DNA of 45,570 nucleotides from positions 1 through 45,570 of the forward strand of contig NZ_JAFHKI010000124.1 of NCBI RefSeq assembly GCF_016937615.1, in the 5' to 3' direction. Shown one piece after another: positions 25,017 through 33,086 of this stretch. Made by a program: the position numbers and the translations under genes. The stretch's first letter is position 1, and the number at the start of each line of letters is the position of its first letter. Under the pieces are notes generated by a model. That model was not told the origin of the DNA. It saw only the letters and a list, made by a program, of their open reading frames with translations, and did no database searches. The DNA is from Pseudomonas lactucae (GTDB taxonomy: Bacteria > Pseudomonadota > Gammaproteobacteria > Pseudomonadales > Pseudomonadaceae).

Positions 25017-26161
25017 CAGCTCATCTCCATGAAGAACAGCGCTGCGACCGCGTCCAGCACAATCACCACGAAGATCGACTGCACCACGCTGGAGGTGGTA
25101 TGCGCACCGACTGATTCAGCGCTGCCGCTGACCTTGAAGCCTTCCAGGCAGCCGATGGCCGCGATCAGGAAGGCAAAGATCGGCGCTTTCACCATGCCCA
25201 CCAGGAAGTGCTGCACGCCAATGTCCGATTGCAGCAGCGACAGGAACATCGCCGGCGAAATATCCAAGGCCACCGCGCACACCACGCCGCCGCCGACAAT
25301 CCCCGAGAGCATCGCCAGGAACGTCAGCATCGGCAGCGCCACCAGCAATGCAAGCACGCGGGGCAGCACCAGCAGTTCCATTGGGTCCAGGCCCAGGGTA
25401 CGGATGGCGTCGATTTCCTCGTTGGCCTTCATTGAGCCGATTTGCGCGGTGAAGGCACTGGCGGTGCGGCCGGCGATGAGGATTGCGGTGAGCAACACGC
25501 CGAATTCGCGCAGGAACGAGAATGCCACCAGGTCTACGGTAAAAATCGTTGCGCCGAAGCTCTTGAGTACCGTCGCGCCGAGGAAGGCCACCACGGCGCC
25601 CACCAGAAAGGTCAACAAGGCCACGATAGGCGCGGCGTCGAGGCCGACTTGTTCCAGGTGCGCGACCATCGGTGTGATGCGCCAGCGCTTGGGCCGGAAA
25701 ATGCCACGGGCGAATGTTTCGAGGATCAGACCGATAAAGCCGAGCAGTTGTTTGCTGTCCTGCCAGACGGTGTCCACCGCTCGGCCGATGCGCGCCAGCA
25801 GTTGCATGCCGGCGGTTTCTTCCGGAGACTTTTCCGGTACGCAGAAATCATTCAGGGAGCGGTAGACCGTCTTGAGCAGTGCACGATCGGCGGCGGACAG
25901 CGTGCAGTCGGTCTGCTCGGCAGACTGTTCGATACGGGTCGGCCCCAGCAGCTCCACCAGCAATGAAGCGCCGGCGGTATCCAAGGCGCCGAGGCCATTG
26001 AGGTCAATGCGTGCGCCGGCATCGTATTGGCCGTCGAGCTTGTCCGCCAGCTTCTTCAGGTTTGCGTAGTGGGCAAGCGTCCAGTCCCCGGTAATCCGCA
26101 ACAGCGCAGGGACGGAGGACGTATCGAGTTGGGCTGCGCCGGCGGTGGTCCTACTGGTCAT
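25013..26161 (-). CDS. MlaE-like permease with fused N-terminal STAS domain
   Basis: 382 aa from ATG 26161 (MTSRTTAGAAQ). Residues ~20-110 form a STAS-like domain (LRITGDWTLAHYANL; IDLNGLGALDTAGASLLVEL), equivalent to the separate MlaB of classical Mla systems. The rest is an MlaE permease (GAVVAFLGATVLKSFGA; IAGRTASAFTAQIGSM; EIDAIRTLGLDPMELLVLPR). First gene of a permease-ATPase-MCE-lipoprotein operon for phospholipid or related lipid traffic between the membranes. No MlaC-like carrier gene is present. Confidence 0.92.
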   Translation of the reverse strand: MTSRTTAGAAQLDTSSVPALLRITGDWTLAHYANLKKLADKLDGQYDAGARIDLNGLGALDTAGASLLVELLGPTRIEQSAEQTDCTLSAADRALLKTVYRSLNDFCVPEKSPEETAGMQLLARIGRAVDTVWQDSKQLLGFIGLILETFARGIFRPKRWRITPMVAHLEQVGLDAAPIVALLTFLVGAVVAFLGATVLKSFGATIFTVDLVAFSFLREFGVLLTAILIAGRTASAFTAQIGSMKANEEIDAIRTLGLDPMELLVLPRVLALLVALPMLTFLAMLSGIVGGGVVCAVALDISPAMFLSLLQSDIGVQHFLVGMVKAPIFAFLIAAIGCLEGFKVSGSAESVGAHTTSSVVQSIFVVIVLDAVAALFFMEMSW

Positions 26162-26216
26162 AAGCTCCGAGCTTGTATTGGCTATCCGCAATTGCTACGT
26201 AATAGCACGATCCCGC

Positions 26217-27248
26217 CTACTGTGGGTTGTCCGTTTGTGCTGTGTCCGAGACTTTAAAACGCAGTACGCCGATCACTTGCCCATCTTCGGTCAGCACCTG
26301 AACCTGCCAGCGGCCTACTGCGTCGTTCGGGAAGTTCTGTTTGTGGGTCCAGGCGCGGTAGCCCTCCTTGCGCCCGCCGTGGATATCCAGAGCGATGCGG
26401 TCCACCTCTTTGCCGTTGAATTTCCACACGTGGTAGATCCGCTCGTCCAGCCCGCGCGGTGCGTTGATCGCGGTGTAGGCGTACAGCCCGCCGCTGCGCA
26501 GTTGCGCGGCGCTGACGTCCTTGAGGTCATCGCCTGGCGTGCGGTCCTGCAACTGGGTGCTGATGGCCACTTCGGTCATCCACAGGGTGGCCGGCGGTAC
26601 CCAGCTGCGCAGGAACCAGCCCGCGCAACCTATGGCGGCCGTCACCCCCAGCAGCATCCCCCAGCCCTTGAGGCTGCGCAGCGGCAGGCTCACCGCCAGG
26701 CTCGGGATCGACAGGGCCATGGCGACGCCAAGCGCCAGCTTGTAACTCTCAGCGGTGGTCAGGTGCAGGATGATCGGCAGCGCGGTGAGCAATGCGGCGA
26801 ACAGGGTCAGGGTGTGCAGCGCCAGGAACAGCGAGCGCTTGGGGGCCAGCCACTTGTAGTACAGCGGGTCGATAATCGAGACCAGCGCCGCCGCGCCGAG
26901 CAGGCCGGTAAAAATCGACTGGCCGCTGTTCCAGGCGGTGGTGACGAAGAAGAACGGCAGTACAAAGAACAGACTTTCCTGGTGGATCATCTGGGTGGCG
27001 TAGCGCAGCAGGGGCTCGGGAATTTCGCGCTTGAACAGCTTGGTAAACAGCTGGGTGAAGCTGTTTTCCAGCATCAGCCACAACCAACTGACCAGCATGA
27101 TCACCGCGATCCAACTGGCCATGCCCTGCTGGCGATCCACCAGGATGAAGCTGCTCACACCCGAAATGAAACCGCCGAGTGCAATCACCCCTGGGTAGCG
27201 CTTCATTAGTTCGAGGATGCGCTGGATTAAGTGGGTCAGGTTGGGCAT
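26217..27248 (-). CDS. DUF5924/DUF2914 membrane protein
   Basis: 343 aa. Residues ~1-215 hold about seven to eight hydrophobic helices (VIALGGFISGVSSFILVD; WIAVIMLVSWLWLMLEN). The C-terminal ~110 residues form a soluble, probably periplasmic, DUF2914-type beta domain (RIYHVWKFNGKEVDRIALDI; GYRAWTHKQNFPNDAVGRWQ). Both domains recur in proteobacteria without known biochemical role. It lies between the Mla-like operon and the M16 peptidase, same strand. Confidence 0.85.
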   Translation of the reverse strand: MPNLTHLIQRILELMKRYPGVIALGGFISGVSSFILVDRQQGMASWIAVIMLVSWLWLMLENSFTQLFTKLFKREIPEPLLRYATQMIHQESLFFVLPFFFVTTAWNSGQSIFTGLLGAAALVSIIDPLYYKWLAPKRSLFLALHTLTLFAALLTALPIILHLTTAESYKLALGVAMALSIPSLAVSLPLRSLKGWGMLLGVTAAIGCAGWFLRSWVPPATLWMTEVAISTQLQDRTPGDDLKDVSAAQLRSGGLYAYTAINAPRGLDERIYHVWKFNGKEVDRIALDIHGGRKEGYRAWTHKQNFPNDAVGRWQVQVLTEDGQVIGVLRFKVSDTAQTDNPQ

Positions 27249-27319
27249 TCGGCGGTTCGCAGTTTTGTAGGAAAAAATCCAAGACAGAATAACGCCTTAG
27301 CCGGCCGTTCGGTGCCTCA

Positions 27320-28702
27320 TTACGTGATCCGTTTGCGATAAACCCGCACGCCGATCAGCACAAGGACGGCCAGCCCGAGCAGGCCGGCGCCGATCCAGCT
27401 CAGGGCATCGTAGCTCAGCAGCGGTTTCTCGATGCGCCAGTAGCCTGGTTGCTTGAGAACTTGACGCATCGCCTCATTGGCTTGTTCCAGTTTGACCGCT
27501 TTGATGCGTTTGACCGGATCGCTGAAATGGCCGTTGTCGTAGTCGCCCATGGCGCTCCAGTAATAGTCGGCCAGGGCGCTGTTGCCCTGCACGGCCCAGG
27601 CCTGGCGCGCAATGGCGGCTTGCTGCAGCCGGGCAAACACCTGCGGGTTGAGGCCGTCCTTGAGCAATTGGGCCTTGAGGTCTTGCAGTACCTGTTCGGC
27701 ATTGTCGAGATTTTCCCGTTCAACGTCGGCGTTCAGGCTGAGAAAACCCACACCGCCGAATACTTCGCGCTCGCTCCAGGGGCCGTAGGACAAACCGTGC
27801 TTGAGGCGCAGTTGACGGTACAGCGCCCAGTCGAAATAGTCCTTGAGCAGGTCGTAGGTTTCGTCATGTTGGTCGTCCAGCACCGGTTCGGGCAGCAACC
27901 AGTGCAGTTTGGCGCTGTTGCCCACCCAGCCGTGGATCAATTCGCGATGACCGGCGGCGGCCTGCTGGATCTGCGGCAGCGGTGCATGCTCGCTGGGCTC
28001 GACCGGGTCGAGCTGGCCGTAGGTACGTTCCAGGTAGGCCGGCAGCAGCTTGTCGAGTTCGCCGACGATGATCAGGGTCATGTTGTTGGGGGCGTACCAA
28101 TCTTTGCGCAGCTTTTGCAGTTGGTCGCGGGTCAGGTGATGGACCTCGGCGCGTTCGGCGCACTTGAGGCCCAGCTCGACGGCCAATTGATTGCTGGCGG
28201 TGTGCCCCAGGTCCTGGCGGTCGAGCAGGCGTTGCAAATGTGAGTAATGGCCGCCGTCTTCGCGCTCGACCACTTTTTTGGCAGCGTCGATATTTGCATC
28301 GGTCAATTCGGTGCGCGTGAGAATCGCCAGCAGCAGGTCGAGCACCTTGCGCTGGTTTTGCGCTGGCGCTTCGATCACGAAGGTGGTGTCGGCGTTGCTG
28401 GTGTAGGCGTTCCACTCGCCGCCCAGGGCTTGCATGCGGTCTTCCAGGTCACCTTCGCCGCCGCCATCGATGCCGCTGAACAGCAAGTGTTCGAACAGGT
28501 GCGGCAGTTCCTTGTCTGCGCACCTGAAGTCATCCAGGCCCACACCGACCACCAGACGGATCGCCACATGCCCGCGCTCATTGCCCGGTTTGAGCAGCAC
28601 TTGCAGGCCATTGGGCAGTGTGTAGCCCTCGACCTGCAGGCGATCAAAGGCAAAGGCGTGGGTAGCGCCCATGAGCAGGCAGGCGAATAACAGGCGACGC
28701 AT
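27320..28702 (-). CDS. M16-family zinc peptidase, membrane-anchored
   Basis: 460 aa. Signal peptide MRRLLFACLLMGATHAFA, then one M16 catalytic unit with the inverted zinc motif HLFEH (His68, Glu71, His72), followed by an inactive-type M16C half. The C-terminal helix WIGAGLLGLAVLVLIGVRVY plus basic tail RKRIT anchors it in the inner membrane with the protease in the periplasm. The substrate is unknown. Confidence 0.9.
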   Translation of the reverse strand: MRRLLFACLLMGATHAFAFDRLQVEGYTLPNGLQVLLKPGNERGHVAIRLVVGVGLDDFRCADKELPHLFEHLLFSGIDGGGEGDLEDRMQALGGEWNAYTSNADTTFVIEAPAQNQRKVLDLLLAILTRTELTDANIDAAKKVVEREDGGHYSHLQRLLDRQDLGHTASNQLAVELGLKCAERAEVHHLTRDQLQKLRKDWYAPNNMTLIIVGELDKLLPAYLERTYGQLDPVEPSEHAPLPQIQQAAAGHRELIHGWVGNSAKLHWLLPEPVLDDQHDETYDLLKDYFDWALYRQLRLKHGLSYGPWSEREVFGGVGFLSLNADVERENLDNAEQVLQDLKAQLLKDGLNPQVFARLQQAAIARQAWAVQGNSALADYYWSAMGDYDNGHFSDPVKRIKAVKLEQANEAMRQVLKQPGYWRIEKPLLSYDALSWIGAGLLGLAVLVLIGVRVYRKRIT

Positions 28703-28759
28703 AACTGGCTTCCTGGCGAGTGAGGTCAGCCTTAACTGACTTCACGGGCCATCGTACGT

Positions 28760-30417
28760 TCAGGGCGAATGCGTGATGTCGGCAATATCTTCAGCCGAGA
28801 GCGCGCCGGTGTCGGAGGTTTCCAACACTACATACGCACTGCTGCAAAACAACGAGTTGAGGCGTTTCATGTCGGCAATCAGCTCCAGATGCAGGGAACT
28901 GGTCTCCAGGCTCTGTACGATCTTGCGCTGCAGGCGGCTGACATGGGCGTGGGCCAGGCGCCGTTCCTGGGCGCGGAAGCGGCGCTTCTCACGCAGCAAC
29001 TGGCGGGCACTTTCCCGGTCGGCGCTGAGAAACACCGACAGGCCCAGGCGCAGATTGGCGATCAGTTGGCCGTGCAGCCCGGTAAGTTCTTCCAGGCCGA
29101 CTTCAGAGAACTGGCGACGCTGGGACGTCTTTTGCTGCTGGACTTTGCGCAGCATGCGTTCGATCAGGTCGCCGGCGAGCTTGAGGTTGATCGACAGTTC
29201 GATGATTTCGGCCCAGCGTCGGCTGTCATGTTCGCTGAGATCTTCCCGGGGCATCTGCGCCAGGTAGAGCTTGATCGCACTGTAGAGCGCTTCGACGTCG
29301 TCGCTGAGGCTGCGAATTTCCTGGGTGATGGCGGTTTGCTTACCACGCAGCACTTCCTGCATGGCGGTGAGCATATTGTCGATGAGGTCGCCCAGGCGTA
29401 GGGTTTCGCGGGCCGCGTTGGCCAGCGCCAGGCTTGGTGTGGCGAGGGCGTGGGGTCCAGGTGGCGTGGCTTGGCCTTGCCGTTGGCCTCTTCGCGCTCG
29501 GGCAGCAACCACGCACACAGGCGTGCCATAGGGCCGATAGTCGGCAGCAGGATCAGGCAGCGGCTGACGTTGTAGAGCAAATGGAAAGTGATGACCATGC
29601 CTTGGGCGCTGTAATCCAGGTCGTCCATCCAGCGCACGAGAGGGTCGAGCACCGGAATGATCAACAGCAGCCCGATCAGTTTGTATAACAGGCTGCCCAA
29701 GGCCACCTGACGCCCGGCTGAGTTCTGCATGCTGGTGCTGAGAAAGGCCAGCACGCCACTGCCGATGTTGGCACCGATCACCAGGCCGATGGCTACGTGC
29801 AAACCGATCACGCCGGCACCGGCCAGGGTGGCGGTGAGCAGCACGGCAGCCAGGCTCGAGTAGGAAATCATCGCGAACAAGGCGCCGACCAGGGCGTCGA
29901 GCAGAATGTCGCCGGTCAGCGAAGCGAAGATCACCTTGACGCCCTGGGCATGGGTAATCGGCCCGGCGGCTTCGACGATCAATTGCAGCGCAAGGATGAT
30001 CAGTCCGAGGCCGATCCCCACGCGTCCCAACTGCCCCGCCCGCGTCTGTTTACGCGACAGGAAGAAGATCACACCGAGAAAAATCAGCAGTGGCGACAGC
30101 CAGGACAAGTCAAAGGTGAGTACCCGTGCCATCAGCGCGGTACCGACATCTGCGCCGAGCATGGTCGCCAGGGCGGGCATCAGGCCCATCAGGCCCTGGC
30201 CGACAAACGACGTCACCAGCATCGCCGTAGCGTTGCTGCTCTGCACCATGGCCGTCACCAGGATGCCGGCGAGAAATGCCAGCCAGCGCTTGGACATGTT
30301 CTGCCCGATGACTTGGCGCAAGTTGGAGCCGTAGACCCGCAGGATGCCGGTACGGACGATATGCGTGCCCCAGATAAGCAGGGTCACGGCGGAAAGCAGA
30401 TTGAGCAAGGTCAGCAT
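28760..30417 (-). pseudogene. Na/Pi cotransporter family protein with PhoU-like tail, frameshifted
   Basis: The N-terminal part (from ATG 30417) is a NptA/YjbB-type transporter with paired QSS/N-type repeats: VQSSNATAMLVTSFVGQG and GANIGSGVLAFLSTSMQNS. After residue ~327 (AKPRHLDPT) the frame is lost. The neighbouring frame supplies ALATPSLALANAARETLRLG and a ~220-residue PhoU-like helical domain to the stop at 28760. One extra C in the run at ~29452-29455 (GGACCCCACG to GGACCCCCACG) restores 552 residues. Loss in a C homopolymer makes sequence error plausible. Otherwise the product would be a transporter with a scrambled tail ending at 29164. Confidence 0.85.
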
Positions 30418-30585
30418 GCTCGGCCCCCCGTGTGGGTGTGCTCCAGCAGGAGCAAATGAAAATTGCCGCGTGCCGCTCTACGTCTTGTACTTAAGCTGTA
30501 GTTGGCGAATGGGCTCTGCGCCAGCATCGCATAGCTAAAGTGGGGATTGAAACAAAACTGTCATGAAGTCAGCTTTTTGCAGGCG
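30418..30585. other. Upstream spacer of the Na/Pi cotransporter gene
   Basis: Holds the presumed minus-strand promoter, not recognisable with confidence. A lone CTGTCAT (30558-30564) on the plus strand resembles half a Pho box but faces the wrong way. Confidence 0.3.
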
Positions 30586-30614
30586 AAAAAAAGGGGCGTA
30601 TGAAAGCCCCTTTT
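30586..30614 (-). terminator. Intrinsic terminator of terC-like gene
   Basis: AAAAGGGGC (30589-30597) and GCCCCTTTT (30606-30614) pair perfectly. On the minus strand the stem is followed by a run of seven Ts. Confidence 0.88.
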
Positions 30615-30630
30615 CAACAGCGGGTCACCA

Positions 30631-31398
30631 TTATTGACCCGGAATGTCCTTGCGCAGTTTCACTGGGTCCTGCTGCTTTTTCTTTTTCGCGATGGCGGTA
30701 CGCATCTTGATGTTCACCGCTTCCACCGCCAGCGAGAACGCCATGGCGAAGTAGACGTAGCCTTTTGGCACGTGCACATCGAAGGATTCAGCGATCAGCA
30801 CGGTACCCACTACCAGCAGGAACGACAGCGCCAGCATCTTCAACGACGGGTGCTTGTCGATGAATTCGCTGATGGTGCCGGCCGCCAGCATCATCACCAG
30901 TACGGCCACGACGATCGCGGCAACCATGACCGGAACGTGTGACACCATGCCCACCGCAGTAATGACCGAGTCCAGCGAAAACACGATGTCGATGATCGCG
31001 ATCTGGATGATGGTGTAGATGAACTTGCCGCCGGCGCCTTTAGGCTCGTCGTGGGTTTCGTCTTCACCTTCCAGGGCGTGGTACATCTCTTGAGAGCTTT
31101 TCCACAGCAGGAACAGGCCACCGAAGAACAGGATCAGGTCGCGCCCGGAAATGCCCTGGCCAAACACCACGAACAGATCGGCGGTCAGTTGCATGACCCA
31201 GGTGATCGACAGCAGCAGCATGATGCGCGTGACCATGGCCAGTGCCAGGCCGAAGATCCGGGTGCGCGCCTGCATAGGCTTGGGCATGCGGCTGACCAGG
31301 ATCGAGATCATGATGATGTTATCGATGCCCAGGACGATCTCGAGGGCCGTCAGGGTGAAGAAGGCAATCCAGATTTCCGGATTGGTCAGCCATTCCAT
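30631..31398 (-). CDS. TerC-family integral membrane protein
   Basis: 255 aa from ATG 31398 (MEWLTNPEIWIAF). About seven helices with conserved acidic motifs in the membrane: TALEIVLGIDNIIMISIL and IDIVFSLDSVITAVGM, the paired Asp-containing segments of TerC/Alx/YceF-type metal exporters. A basic C-terminal tail (AIAKKKKQQDP) faces the cytoplasm. The family is linked to Mn2+ efflux and exported metalloenzyme loading; the substrate here is not proven. The 65-base upstream spacer is too short for a manganese riboswitch. Confidence 0.9.
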   Translation of the reverse strand: MEWLTNPEIWIAFFTLTALEIVLGIDNIIMISILVSRMPKPMQARTRIFGLALAMVTRIMLLLSITWVMQLTADLFVVFGQGISGRDLILFFGGLFLLWKSSQEMYHALEGEDETHDEPKGAGGKFIYTIIQIAIIDIVFSLDSVITAVGMVSHVPVMVAAIVVAVLVMMLAAGTISEFIDKHPSLKMLALSFLLVVGTVLIAESFDVHVPKGYVYFAMAFSLAVEAVNIKMRTAIAKKKKQQDPVKLRKDIPGQ

Positions 31399-31422
31399 GT
31401 GTATTCCTTTGAGCAAGTGTTA

Positions 31423-31452
31423 AACCGCACCGGCGGATAGGCCGGTGCGGTT
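31423..31452 (-). terminator. Hairpin after citrate symporter gene
   Basis: AACCGCACCGGC / GCCGGTGCGGTT, 12-bp perfect stem with a 6-base loop, 11 bases beyond the symporter stop. Only TTT follows on the minus strand, so terminator strength is moderate. Confidence 0.7.
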
Positions 31453-31463
31453 GGGTTGTACGA

Positions 31464-32770
31464 TTATAGAGTGCTGAACAGCGGAAAAATCCCCATCAGC
31501 AATGCGGCAAACATTATGCACAGGCACACGAGCACTGCCCACTTCAGGGTGAAGCGCTGGTGATCGCCAAATTCGATACCGGCCAGGGCCACCAGCAGGT
31601 AGGTCGACGGTACCAGCGGGCTGAGCAAGTGCACAGGCTGGCCAACGATCGAGGCGCGAGCCATTTCCACCGCGGTGATGCCGTAGTGGCTGGCGGCTTC
31701 GGCCAGTACTGGCAGCACGCCGTAGTAGAACGCATCGTTAGACATGAAGAAGGTGAACGGCATGCTCACCAGCGCCGTAATGACCGCCAGGTACGGGCCC
31801 ATGGCTTCCGGGATCACCGCCAGCAGGCTCTTGGACATGGCATCGACCATGCCGGTGCCCGACAGGATACCGGTGAAGATGCCCGCGGCGAAGATCAGCC
31901 CCACCACCGCCAGCACGCTGCCGGCGTGGGCGGCGACACGGTCTTTTTGCTGCTGCAGGCACGGGTAGTTGACGATCATCGCGATACTGAACGCCACCAT
32001 GAACAACACCGGCAGCGGCAACAGGCCGGCGATCAGGGTGCACATCAGGGCCAAGGTCAGCGCGCCGTTGAACCAGATCAGCTTCGGACGGCGGGCGTCC
32101 GGGTATTGCGACACGCTGATTTCGCTGTGGTCGATCTCATCACCCTGCAGGTGCAACTCACCCAGACGTGCACGTTCGCGCTTGCCGTACATATAGGCGA
32201 TCACCAGGATTGCCACGACACCTGCGGCCATGGCGGGATCATCGGCACGAAAATATCCGAAGGGTCCACATGCAGTGCACTGGCGGCGCGGGCGGTCGGG
32301 CCGCCCCAGGGGGTCATGTTCATCACGCCACCGGCGAGGATGATCAGGCCGGCCATGATCCGCGGGCTCATGCCGATGCGCTGGTAGAGCGGCAGCATGG
32401 CGGCCACGCAGATCATGTAGGTGGTAGCGCCGTCACCGTCGAGGGACACCACCAGGGCCAGCACTGCGGTGCCAACCGAGACCTTCAGCGGATCGCCCTT
32501 GACCATCTTGAGGATCTTGCGCACGGCCGGGTCGAACAGGCCGGAGTCGATCATCAAGGCAAAGTAAAGGATGGCGAACATCAGCATCACGCCGGTCGGC
32601 GCGAGCTTGGTGATGCCTTCGAGCATCATCGGGCCGATCTTCGGCGCGAAACCGCCGAACAGCGCGAACAGGATCGGCACGATGATCAGGGCGATCAGCG
32701 CAGACAGGCGCTTGGTCATGATCAGGAACATGAACGTGATGACCATGGCAAAGCCAAGGAAAGTCAGCAT
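31464..32770 (-). pseudogene. CitMHS-family citrate:cation symporter, frameshifted
   Basis: From ATG 32770 (MLTFLGFAMVITFMF, GGAG upstream) a CitM-like transporter reads to DPSDIFVPMIP, then leaves frame and stops at 32201. The adjacent frame resumes with MAAGVVAILVIAYMYGKRER and reaches the natural stop at 31464. Adding one G/C at ~32234 (minus strand CCCGCCATGG to CCCGGCCATGG) gives a continuous 435-residue protein with about 11 helices and the family motifs SLDGDGATTYMICVAAMLP and FMSNDAFYYGVLPVLAE. It imports metal-citrate complexes. Possibly a sequence error. The leader shows signs of Crc/Hfq control (see 32820-32911). Confidence 0.87.
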
Positions 32771-32819
32771 AGGAATACTCCAGGCGTAGCGCGGCTAGGG
32801 AATGGCGAACCGGGTGGGC

Positions 32820-32888
32820 TCAGCGCAGAACGAAAGGCACGAGGCGTACGGGTGGAGTTGGGGCGAACAGGCGGGTACGGACGGACAT
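32820..32888 (-). CDS. Candidate 22-residue leader peptide upstream of citrate symporter
   Basis: ATG at 32888 to TGA at 32820 encodes MSVRTRLFAPTPPVRLVPFV followed by LR. A Shine-Dalgarno-like GGTGA lies 6 bases before the ATG, and a Crc/Hfq-type AACAACAACAA lies just upstream (32901-32911). The stop is 49 bases before the symporter ATG. Too short to judge by codon statistics; the evidence is position, ribosome binding site and motif. It may be a chance ORF. Confidence 0.4.
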   Translation of the reverse strand: MSVRTRLFAPTPPVRLVPFVLR

Positions 32889-32900
32889 CGGGAATCACCA

Positions 32901-32911
32901 TTGTTGTTGTT
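32901..32911 (-). promoter_or_regulatory. Crc/Hfq catabolite-repression (CA) motif
   Basis: Minus strand AACAACAACAA, a full match to the AAnAAnAA motif bound by Hfq-Crc on Pseudomonas mRNAs for less-preferred carbon sources. It sits 13-23 bases upstream of the candidate leader ATG and about 130 bases upstream of the citrate symporter ATG, within the expected transcript. Confidence 0.6.
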
Positions 32912-33028
32912 AACAGCCGGTCTGTTGCCGGCAGTGGGGGCGATCCTAGACGGGTTAGCTTTCAGCCAGCTTTCGCTGGCAAAACAGGTGATATGGAATA
33001 GACACACGGTCTTCAAGCTTGCACAGGT

Positions 33029-33060
33029 CAAAATGTGGGAGAGGGCTTGCCCCCACACAC
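33029..33060. repeat. REP-like element
   Basis: CAAAATGTGGGAG (33029-33041), then AGGGCTTGCCCCCACACAC. TGTGGG and CCCACA can pair around GGGCTTGCCC. It shares its first 13 bases with the right arm of the repeat at 29-45. Located in the spacer downstream of the DUF4105 gene. Confidence 0.75.
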
Positions 33061-33086
33061 ATTGGAGTGTGTTTATCTCGGGTAAT

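Noticed and set aside
29445..29460. Programmed ribosomal frameshift in the Na/Pi cotransporter
   Set aside because: The C-rich run is not a known slippery sequence with a stimulator, and three other genes show the same kind of one-base loss, so error or mutation is simpler.
30547..30564. Possible Pho box (CTGTCAT) near the Na/Pi cotransporter
   Set aside because: Only one half-site, and it faces away from the cotransporter gene; the second repeat at the required 11-base spacing is absent.
31399..31463. Manganese (yybP-ykoY) riboswitch before the TerC gene
   Set aside because: Only 65 bases separate it from the symporter gene and they are mostly a terminator hairpin; there is no room for the riboswitch.
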